Shown: in pieces, positions 1 through 8,349 of the stretch
How the letters are laid out: the number at the start of each line of letters is the position of its first letter
Numbering within the stretch: position 1 is the stretch's first letter
NCBI GenBank assembly: GCA_015501075.1
Contig: JADNYJ010000438.1
Coordinates: forward strand, 1 to 26,076
Length of the DNA: 26,076 bases
Direction: 5' to 3'
DNA from: Gymnopilus junonius
Taxonomy: Eukaryota > Basidiomycota > Agaricomycetes > Agaricales > Galerinaceae
Notes under the pieces: generated by a model
Told to the model about the DNA's origin: nothing
The model's database searches: none
What the model saw: the letters and a program-made list of their open reading frames with translations, nothing else
Translations under genes and position numbers: made by a program

Positions 1-1217
1 CAGGCCCACCCGCGATAGGCAGGCTCTGCAGAAGTGATCTGAATATCGAATCGGTCGAGGGCCATCATCCGGTTGATCTCATCAACCAGCATAGCGAGGA
101 TGACGTTCATCGGCGCATGGTCGTTGAACACCATGAGAACTTGGCAGTGCGTAGGGCCAGCCATGACGTAGTCCAGCCCTTTAGACTTGGCTGGGGTAGA
201 GGGTCTAGTCGGGCCCTAAGAGGGTCCAGAACCAGGGTCTGGGCCTGGGCCTGAGGCGGCCCGGGTCCAGGTTTGTGGTGCCATTTGAGCGACTGCGCAC
301 TCAAAGTAGCGATTAGTAAGCGACCCGCAGGTCGAGGACCCCGGAACTGGTGTCCGGAGTTTTGAGGCGAAGGAGCGCTTGGGATGAGAGGAGAGGGGAA
401 TGGGAGGGGGCCCTGGAGGGGGCGGCCTCTGATATTGGACCAGCTTGGCCTTCTGTTTGCGAGGCTGAAGCTTGGAGTGAGCAGGAGTGGGAGTGGGGGC
501 CTTGGGAGGTTCCGCAGGGTCCGCTGGAGGGCCAGTCTGCTTTGGGGGGGCGGACTGGGAAGATGAAGGCTCCAGCTGAGCGGGAGGAGCAACCCCCCCT
601 TCTCGAGTCTTCGCTAGGTCTCGATACATGAGGTCTGCTAGGGAACTGTCTGAATCGATAAGATTGCGGATGATTGACCATCTAAGAGATGGCGATCGTG
701 CACTGACACCCGTGGCCTCCCTGGCCCAAGGGGAAGTATTGATCGAATTCACTATATTAGTGAAGAGACCGACATAATCAGAGCGATCTGCCCCTGATAA
801 AGTAGAGGGACCATTGGTCATCATGAATGAACCAATGGTCTTCAGTGACTCTGCCACAGCAACCCAGTCCCCCTCCGATCCTGTGAGGGAAAGGGCAGTA
901 GGCTGCGGCTCTGGAGAAGCGCTTAGGAGAGGAAAACGAATGGTATCGTCATCCTCTCCCATGGAAACATCGGGGGATGAAGCCCTCAAAGCAATGGGAG
1001 TAGTGGCCCATGAGTGGATCGCCGACCGAGACTCAGTCTCCTCCCGCTCGCGAGGAGTGGGGGTGGCTGAAGCATATCTCTCTCGAACGGATCGAGAGGA
1101 CAAAGAACCCTCAGGGGTTGGAGATTTGGAGCTCGAAGCTCTGACGGGTGGAATACGCCCACCAGAGGCAGAGAGGGAGAGGCGCTTGGGCGCGGTCGAT
1201 GATGATCGATCGGCCAT
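1..1217 (-). pseudogene. LINE ORF1 (gag-like), N-terminal part with an in-frame amber stop; runs off the left edge
   Basis: ORF1 of a non-LTR retrotransposon would encode the RNA-binding protein of the retrotransposition particle. It starts at the ATG at 1217 (protein MADRSSSTAPKR...) and is open for 333 codons to a TAG at 216-218. The same frame then stays open to base 1, in a more ordered stretch (residues such as DYVMAGPTHCQVLMVFNDHA), so the TAG is most likely a nonsense mutation and not the natural end. The first 300 residues are Pro/Ser-rich and disordered; no zinc knuckle is reached in the window. The family assignment rests on its 5' UTR and ORF1 start being duplicated next to LINE reverse-transcriptase sequence; the link to the plus-strand LINE at 22691-26076 is inferred, because that copy lacks this N-terminal part. 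Confidence 0.6.
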
Positions 1218-1360
1218 CGACTTGCACTAAAGGTGCATACACACTCGAATAACTGTAAACAGCTATCCAAGGACCAGATCGCAGGTTGTGGAGAAAAGTT
1301 GCAGTGTTGCAAGGTATCGACGTTTTGCGATGGTGGTGGTCTGTGGGAAAGAAGGATGTG
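1218..1360 (-). other. LINE 5' UTR
   Basis: This leader lies upstream (minus strand) of the ORF1 start at 1217. It is about 90% alike to 1945-2068, the leader of the neighbouring ORF1 copy. Both versions end at the same point, in a CTTCTTTCCCACAGACC-like sequence, which suggests the true 5' terminus of the element family. Confidence 0.5.
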
Positions 1361-2068
1361 CACTAGGGAGCTATCAGAATTGATGAGATTGCGGACGATA
1401 GACCATCTAAGAGACAGCGATCATGCACTGACACCTGTGGCCTCCTTGGCCCAAGGGGAAGTAGTGACCGCATTCACAATTCTAGTGAAAAGGCCAGCAT
1501 AATCAGGGCGATCTGCCCCTGACAAAGTAGAAGGACCATTGTTCATCATAAATGAGCCAATGGTCTTCAGTGACTCCGCCACAGCAACCCAGTCCCCTCC
1601 GATCCTGTGAGGGAAAGGGCAGTAGGCTGCGGCTCTGGAGAAGCGCTTAGGAGAGGAAAACGAACGGTATCGTCATCCTCTCCCATGGAAACATCGGGGA
1701 CGAAGCCCTCAAAGCAATGGGAGTAGTGGCCCGCGAGTGGATCGCCGACCGAGACTCAGTCTCCTCCCGCTCACGAGGAGTGGGGGTGGCTGAAGCATAT
1801 CTCTCTCGAACGGATCGAGAGGATGAAGAACCCTCAGGGGTTGGAGATTTGGTGCTTGAAGCTCCAACGGGTGGAATACGCTGGCCAGAGGCAGAAAGGG
1901 TGGGGCACTTGGGCATGGACGACGATGATATTGTCTTGCACTGAAGGTGCGTACACACTAGAATAACTATAAACAGCTATCCAAGGACCAGATCGCAGGT
2001 TGTTGAGAGAAATTGCAGTGTTGCGAGGTATTGACGTTTTGCGATGGTGGTGGTCTGTGGGAAAGAAG
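1361..2068 (-). pseudogene. Second LINE copy: 5' UTR and start of ORF1, broken
   Basis: A second, same-strand copy of the LINE 5' end lies directly upstream of the first. The leader is about 1945-2068 and ORF1 runs down from there, with the shared stretch LSASG-RIPPV-ASS-KSPTPEG followed by SVRERYASATPTPRE. It aligns with 637-1358. Single-base losses, for example near 1699 (CGGGGACG against CGGGGGATG) and near 1597, shift the frame. Its 3' side stops where the other copy's 5' end begins, so the first copy was either inserted into this one or formed a tandem with it. Confidence 0.6.
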
Positions 2069-2308
2069 GGATACACATCAAAGGCGATGACACTGGTCTT
2101 TAATCTGCGAGCCCACCCTGCATGCACCAGGTGCATGAGGAGCAAGCCCATGTCCTCGGTGGAGCGCTGCCGCACACCACCGAGTTGATTAGGATAAAAA
2201 TATCATGCTTAACAGCATCCAAATTGAATGCGGTTGGAAAGCATCTTTTCAACCAATTTGCCTAGGGTGTTCAGGAGTACAATAGGCCTGAACGCCTTAG
2301 GTGTAGAA
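2069..2308 (-). pseudogene. LINE reverse-transcriptase fragment
   Basis: The minus strand is clearly homologous to plus-strand positions of about 24913-25150 in the LINE ORF2 at the right end. It encodes pieces such as KAFRPIVLLNTLGKLVEKML and RQRSTED, and ends in IAFDV, the RT motif A core. The two pieces lie in different frames because of small indels near 2220, so it is dead. It joins Copia sequence at about 2308/2309 and the LINE 5' end at about 2068. Both borders look like deletion or insertion junctions, with a TTCTT-CCC microhomology at the latter. Confidence 0.7.
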
Positions 2309-2883
2309 GTCAGGTTTGCCACCATGCACAACATGTGCATCTTCAAAATCCTCATCCTTGTCATCCCCATTATCAAGGTCAGGGTCAGGTACTGCTGATG
2401 TATGATTGTGGAGCAACTGTCCACCATTCAGTAGGAGGATGTGGGGCACGTTTAGACCTTCTCAGAGGCAATGACCCATCATCAGAGTCTGATAACTCAA
2501 CTGGATCAACCTCATTTCTGCGGTGGTGTCTAGGTCTAGGAACAGGAGATGGTGGTGCTTCATGCTCTTCTTGAGGATCATCATCCAAATATTCAAGCCC
2601 AGGTGATTCAGCTCATGGTTCATCAAGTTCAGGTTCCAGTTTGACTTCTTCTGGTTTCCTAATAGCTGGCTGCTGCACAGGCTGTACAATGGGTTCTGCT
2701 GTAGGCTGAACCTCTAATTGTGGCAGAAGATTGTCACTAACATTAGATGGTGCATCATCATTTTCCTGCATTGAAACCAATGGGTATGGTTCTGTTGGAG
2801 TAGTTCCTGAATCTGAATTGGGTTCTTGCAATAGTTGGCCACCAAATGTGTAGTGCTCATCAAAATCTGCACATTCACAGATA

Positions 2884-2895
2884 ATGATCTTCTTA

Positions 2896-2898
<3 letters not shown>
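2884..2898. repeat. Target-site duplication, left copy (ATGATCTTCTTAGTT)
   Basis: This 15-bp sequence recurs at 4637-4651. The full Copia element has one copy at the matching place (about 18356-18370), so the duplication arose when the LINE inserted. The last two T residues are ambiguous because they merge with the poly(T) run. Confidence 0.85.

Positions 2899-2924
<26 letters not shown>
2897..2924 (-). other. LINE 3' poly(A) tail (28 T on the plus strand)
   Basis: An uninterrupted run of 28 T marks the 3' end of the minus-strand LINE insertion. Length and purity suggest a fairly young insertion. Confidence 0.85.
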
Positions 2925-2927
<3 letters not shown>

Positions 2928-4636
2928 CAAGGATTTATATACCGGTGCGTGAAAGCAGTCCGGTCACAGATGTACATACACCCAAGTAATCTACCATTAA
3001 ACTATGCCTAGTGCGAGACTGGCTCTCGTGGGCCAACTTAGGACCATAAGACAATGGGCCCATATGCTCGTTGATGCCCCAACTGAAGGGAGGGGTCCAA
3101 CAAAGGGATGGAAGGGCACCGGAAGGGGGCCCGCCAGCCAAAACCAACAGCCCAGGATGCGCGCGTACTGTGTTAGCCACTGAAGGCAGACCATTTCGGG
3201 TCGCCGAAGCGGGGGGTCACACTTGTCTGTTGATAGCGCCAAAGCTCCAGAACCCAGACCCCCACCCTCAACCCAGCAAGGCTGAAGCCCGCCAAGTATT
3301 AGGACTCTGTTCTGAGCGCACCCCAAACCGCCGAATCCAGCCAACAGGAACAACACCTACCTTGCCCGACCAAGTTATCCGACACCCCGAGGGGGGCGGT
3401 TGAAGGCGAATGCCATAGGATTAGCCTTCAAAAAGGATATGAGCTGATCCAGACGAACTGGATAGTCATGACGATCGTGCTGGGGACACGATTGGAATAG
3501 GTGATCACGAGTTTGGGTATGGTGGCCGCACTCGCAACTGGTAGATTCGGGAATGTTGAATCGAGAGTAGTACTCCCCGATGGGAGCATGGTTGGTGATG
3601 GCACAAGTGACCCTTGTAAACAGAGTCAGGTCGCCGCCTGCAGCTTGAAGCCAAGGACCACCTCGTTTGGCCCGTGGTTCGAGTCGACCCCCGTCAAGGT
3701 CAGTGAGCGACAAAAATTGTTGCCCTGAATATGAAGGTTGCTGGAACAACTCTTGCCAGCCTTCCCCCGGATTATCATCTGCTGCTTTGCGCAGCGACGC
3801 AAGTGAGTGTGGTGTGTTAGGCCCCACTGCTACAGAGAGCTCAGTCGCCATGAGATGAGCTTGATAGTGTATGCCCCACTTCAGAGAAGATGGGACATGA
3901 TGAAGGGAGATGTGGCGGTCAGGGCCTCTGGTCCACCACTCTGTAAGGGCACGAATCACAGCCAAGGAGTGACCCTGGCCAGAATGCACGGAAGCATCAA
4001 GGAGACTCCCCAAAGCTTTGGTGGAGTCTGACATGATAACAATGTAGTCACAATTGTCCATGGCACAGGCCCGGACAATTGCAGTACGAAGGGAGTAAAG
4101 CTCCGCATCCTCTGCAAGAGCACTCCCCGCTGCATAGCGAGATGCATGCACCTCAACTCCTTGGCGAAATACAAGTGAAGCTGCAGTAGCCTGCTTGTTC
4201 TGGTCAGTGGGGCGACTTCCGTTGCCAACACAAACCAGAGTAGACGGTTCCTGCTTCGAAGCTTCCCAGAAGTGGTCTAACCATTCACGCCGGAGCCCAA
4301 CCTTATCCTTGGGTGCCGGAATGACATCAAAGTGAATTCCATGATGTAGCTCAAGGAATCGCCCGCCTGGGCGAGCCTCTGGGGCAAAGGGCTCCAGAGG
4401 TTCGCTGACTACATGGAGTGTGTCATCGATGTCCATAACTGTGCCCCGCACCTTAGCGCGTTGTGGGGCAGACATAAAGGCAGCAGAGCGAGGGTGAGGA
4501 GTCGCACCTTTGGAAAAGGGCGCACTCAGAAGGGAGCGCACCGGGTGAGTGTCTGAGAGGGCTGCCATGCATAGAACACCTACTGCAGCAGCACGTTTCA
4601 AGACTAAGTTGATAGGGATCAGGCCAGCAAGGGCCT
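2899..4636 (-). mobile_element. 5'-truncated LINE insertion (3' end of ORF2, 3' UTR, poly(A))
   Basis: This is a textbook target-primed reverse transcription product: 15-bp target-site duplication, poly(A) at the 3' end, and 5' truncation at 4636 inside ORF2. It is the same family as the plus-strand LINE at the right end, whose 25960-26076 matches the 5' portion of this copy. About 450 bp of 3' UTR (2925-3374) separates the ORF2 stop from the tail. It interrupts an older Copia fragment. Confidence 0.85.
3375..4636 (-). pseudogene. LINE ORF2 C-terminus: RNase H domain and Cys/His cluster
   Basis: The frame is open from the truncation point at 4636 to the stop at 3375; the first 5' codons lie in a homologous stretch (INLVLKRAAAVGVLCMAAL) and there is no true start. 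The central part looks like the ribonuclease H domain that some LINE clades carry after reverse transcriptase to remove RNA from the hybrid. Numbering from the TTG codon at 4601, the acidic residues are E167 (DAELYSL) and D192 (IMSDSTKAL). Where a TDGS motif is expected the sequence reads GNGS (N127). A C-terminal CECG...H...C cluster, near residues 350-372, is typical of such LINEs. The remainder of ORF2 (endonuclease, RT) is absent, so this copy cannot act alone. Confidence 0.8.
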
Positions 4637-4651
4637 ATGATCTTCTTAGTT
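4637..4651. repeat. Target-site duplication, right copy
   Basis: ATGATCTTCTTAGTT is identical to 2884-2898 and flanks the 5' end of the truncated LINE. Confidence 0.85.
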
Positions 4652-4934
4652 ACTGGGTTGTAAAACTTCCATCCCTTGTAACCATCAGGATACCCAATAA
4701 AGATACACTTCTCCATATGAGAACCTAACTTCTCCCTCTTGTCCCTCTGAATATGAACATATGCAACACATCCCTAGACCCTCAAATGACTCACACTTGG
4801 CTTGCTTCCATGCCATCCTTCATAAGGTGTTTTACCAACAAGAGCAGATGTGGGACAACGATTCACAACATGTACAAGTGCAGCTAGACACTCAACCCAA
4901 AAGTGTTTCGCAGTACTTTACCCTAAGCCATCAA

Positions 4935-5235
4935 TTCTGATTGGACTTCACTGGACTCCACTGGACTCCAGTGGAGTCCAGTGGAGTCTGATCGGAGTCT
5001 AGTGGAGTCCAATCGGACTTTAGTGGACTCTGATTAGACTCCACTGGACTCCACTAAACTCTGATCGGACTTGGACTGGACTCCACTGGAGTCCAATTAG
5101 ACTTTACTGGACTTCACTAGACTTGGATCGGACTTGGACTGGACTTGGATCGGACTTGGACTGGACTTGGACTAGACTTGGACTGGACTTGGACTGGACT
5201 TGGACTGGACTTGGACTGGACTTGGACCAGAGTTG
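4935..5235. repeat. Self-complementary 10-bp minisatellite changing to an 11-bp unit
   Basis: From about 4940 the unit is ACTGGACTCC, mixed with its reverse complement GGAGTCCAGT, so the tract can fold back on itself. From about 5125 it becomes a cleaner 11-bp tandem, CTGGACTTGGA, ending near 5228. A related 10-bp array lies at 22508-22690. The translated repeats give no credible protein. Confidence 0.85.
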
Positions 5236-5719
5236 AACTAAAGTTCAATTAGAGTTGAATCATAGTGCAGTGTGTCTCTTACTATATTGTATACACTAAT
5301 TACTTAGCACTATAGGACAATATGTATTATATAGTACTTGAGTAAAATATAAAGAATCTTAAGTTTGGAATTGAATTTTCTAAAACAATCTAGATGCTGA
5401 GTCATTTAACTTGCAAGTTTGAACACTCTAATAGTAGTACAAATCAAAGAACCAACAATTGCATATCAAGTTGATCATTGAAAGTAGTCATGTCTAGCAA
5501 GAGTGAATATCAAAAATTTGACTTATACTGCTCAAAAAACAATACTTGCCTTGAAATATATTTTATGCAAGCATCAACATTTGTTTTTCCAAAAGATTTT
5601 TTTATTTGACTAAACCTTGAGTAATTATCTTTAAAGCATGATCATACATAATTCAAACATATTTTAATTATTTAATTGTGGTTTCAAAGATAAGAGAGAC
5701 TTTGTAAATTTATAGATAG
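5236..5719. other. AT-rich sequence without recognisable genes
   Basis: No open frame of note, no splice pattern and no CpG dinucleotide. Probably old, decayed repeat sequence. Confidence 0.5.
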
Positions 5720-8090
5720 ATATGTATAACAATATTAAATTATGTTAAAATATAGTTAAATACACAAGTACATATTTAACTATATTGTAACAGACTCTGA
5801 CATACTTAAAACACTTTAAACCACTTTAAACACAGTTAAATATACTTAAAATATCTTATATCAAATTATATTGCAAGATAGGTTTCTACCTCCCTGTAGT
5901 CTTTAATTAAACTCCTCTTTGATAACTGCTGAATCAATCCCTTAAATATAACTACTGATTCAACTAAATATTAAGTATTGAGTCAACCCAGAATTACAAG
6001 TACTGTTCCAACCCTGCTTTTCTTGTTATATCTTGCTACTAAATTAATCCTGTTTTTCAAGTATAACCAAGATATGTAATTTTCAACATTATTATATAAA
6101 CTTTGGACATAAATTATTGTATCTTAGCTATTTCTGGGTCAATTTAATTGATTTTACATGCATTTTGAAAGGTTAATTAAGGGTTACAAAAGACCAGTTC
6201 AGACTAGTTTCAACTGGTTGATGGAGAGTGGTCTTTTTGCAGTCTTTGGTTTTGAAAAATCAAAGACCAGGACTACTGGTCCAGTCTTTTTTAGTCTCAG
6301 TTTAGTCTTTTTGCAGTCTTTTTGCAGTTTTAGGACTAGACTTCTAAACACTATGAAAAGCCAGTTTACACTAGTTTCAAGAAGTCTTTTGATCTACAAA
6401 TTTGAGTATAGGTAGCCCTATATATTACCTTTCTAATAACCCTATAATCATAACTTTTGGTAAATTTTCTGGGTTGAATGAGGACTTTCAAAATCTGGGT
6501 TAAATCAATACTTCAATACATTAAATTTCCTCAGTTGGGTCAGGACATCCAGAATAGTTAACTCAACACTTATAAAAATGTTAGATCAGTAGTTTAGATA
6601 TTCAAAAATAGGGGATATCTCAGTACATTTTGGTCCTAGATAATTAGTACTTAGTAAACCCAGGTTGAATCAAAGACTACAGGGGGTGGAAACATATTTT
6701 GGAATCATGTTCCAATATAGCTAAATATACTTAAAAAATATCAAATTATTTTTGAACATAGTTAAATAGGCTTAAATCATATTAAATCATCTCCAAGTAT
6801 AGTTTGAATAATTAAAATATTTCTGATATAGTTATATATATATAAATCTTATGCAATTACATTTGACTATAGCTAAATACACTTAAAATATATCAAACTA
6901 TATCTAAATATATTGAAAAATATTGGAAATACATCAAATCATATCTGAATATATTTGAACACACTCAAATTACTTGAAATCAAATTAGAACATAGTCAGT
7001 TATACTTAAATATATTTGGACATACTTAAAACATGTCAAATTACATCTGAATATATTTGAATATACTTAAATCACATGAAATCAAGTTAGAACATAGTCA
7101 GTCACAATTAAAATATATCAAATTATATTAATATATGATCAGTTATGCTTAAAATATATCAAGTCATATTAAAACATAGTCACATCTAAAATATATCAAG
7201 TTACATTAAAACATAGTCAGTCATGCATGAAACACATCAAATCATATTAAAACCTACTCACTCATACATGAAACACATCAAATTATATTAAAACATAGTC
7301 AGTTATACATAAAACATATCAAGTCACATTAAAACATGATCAGTCATATCTAAAACATGTTAAAACATGATTAGCCACACATGAAATATATCAAGTCATA
7401 TTAAAACATAGTCAGTCACACATAAAACATATCAAGTCACATTAAAACATAGTTAGTCACACCTAAAACACATGAAAACATATTAAAACAAAATCAGTCA
7501 TGTATAAAATACATCAAGTCACATTAAAACATAGTCAACTACACCTAAAACACATTAAAACATAGTCAGTCACACATGAAACACATCAAGTTATGTTAAA
7601 ACATAGTTAGTCACACCTAAAACACATGAAAACACATTAAAACACAATTAGTCATGCATGAAATGCATCAAGTTATGTTAAAACATAGTCAACTACATCT
7701 AAAACACATTAAAACATAGTCAGTCACACATGAAACACATCAAGTTATGTTAAAACATGGTCAGTCACACCTAAAACACGTGAAAACACGTTAAAACACG
7801 GTCAGTCACGCATGAAATGCATCAAGTCACGTTAAAACACAGTTAGTCACACATGAAATGCACCAAGTCACGTTAAAACATGGTCAGTCATGCATAAAAT
7901 GCATCAAGTCACATTAAAACACAGTTAGTCACACATGAAATGCACCAAGTCACGTTAAAACATGGTCAGTCATGCATGAAATGCATCAAGTCACGTTAAA
8001 ACATGGTTAGTCACATATGAAATGCATCAAGTCATGTTAAAACATGGTTAGTCACATGTAAAACATGTCAAGTCACATCAGGGCAGGTTC
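5720..8090. repeat. Degenerate 41-bp tandem array with a composition gradient
   Basis: The cleanest copies (7820-8050) have a 41-bp period, for example starting at 7861, 7902 and 7943, with a core CATCAAGTCACGTTAAAACA followed by a (T/C)(G/A)GT(C/T)AGTCA segment. Leftwards the units become AT-rich (ATCAAATTATATTAAAACAT and similar) and finally hard to phase, but the TTAAAATAT-ATCAAATTATATT theme can be followed to about 5730 and on both sides of the fold-back element at 5876-6710. CG is absent until 7779 and then occurs in nearly every unit. No coding function is seen. Confidence 0.75.
5876..6710. mobile_element. Possible fold-back or MITE-like element with inverted ends
   Basis: The left end (about 5876-5915, AAGATAGGTTTCTACCTCCC then TGTAGTCTTT) matches the reverse complement of the right end (about 6667-6705, CTACAGGGGGTGGAAACATA). 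Similarity continues weakly inward (AGTATTGAGTCAACCC against the complement of GTTAACTCAACACTTAT). Array-like TAAATATACTTAAAA sequence lies immediately outside both ends, so the element seems inserted into the tandem array. The centre (6190-6400) is rich in AGTCTTTTTGCAGTC repeats and a small hairpin (GTCTTTG...CAAAGAC). No transposase is present. The target duplication could not be fixed. Confidence 0.45.
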
Positions 8091-8349
8091 AGAAACACGT
8101 CACGCATGTGATTTGACTATGAAACGCGTTGAAATATCTTAAAACACATGATTCTATGGTTTATTTGTGTTCTTAGGGCTTTCTCGGCCATCTCGGGCAC
8201 AGAAATCAACCATGCGGACAATATCCAGGGCCAGCGCCTACCCGGGATGCCGCCGAAGGTCAATTTGCGGGCATTGCCAGAGATGCCGGACAGCCGTGAT
8301 GCTGTGCCACTCCCAATCGGAACGGTTTTCCGACTGGTCTGTGCGTATC
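8091..8349. promoter_or_regulatory. Upstream region of the 8350 gene; CpG content rises sharply
   Basis: Between the end of the 41-bp array and the first exon the sequence changes from CpG-free AT-rich DNA to CpG-rich DNA (from about 8180). It is placed as promoter and 5' leader only by position; no TATA box is evident. Confidence 0.35.

Larger units (their letters stand above)
2309..4910 (-). mobile_element. Ty1/Copia pol fragment, split by a LINE insertion
   Basis: Segments 2309-2898 and 4652-4910 together match 17783-18628 of the full-length Copia element in this window, on the same strand. They cover the integrase C-terminal region and the linker to reverse transcriptase. Visible pieces include MEKCIFIGYPDGYKGWKFYN (right half), and DNLLPQLEVQPTAEP and RRSKRAPHPPTEWWTVA (left half). 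Both ends are truncated and no LTR is present. Many differences from the full copy are C-to-T or G-to-A at CpG sites. The copy keeps the same in-frame TGA, just after ELDEP, that is found in the full-length element. Confidence 0.8.

Noticed and set aside
350..1230. Plus-strand frames opposite LINE ORF1
   Set aside because: Antisense shadows of the GC-rich ORF1.
4918..4930. TTACCCTAA resembling the fungal telomere repeat
   Set aside because: Only a single unit is present; no tandem array.
6158..6415. 85-codon ATG frame
   Set aside because: Lies in CpG-free repetitive sequence with AGTCTTTTTGC repeats inside the possible fold-back element; no splice or protein-like pattern.
6700..8090. Regular 41-bp repeats considered as a CRISPR array
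   Set aside because: The whole unit repeats with no unique spacers, in a eukaryotic context with introns and LTR elements.
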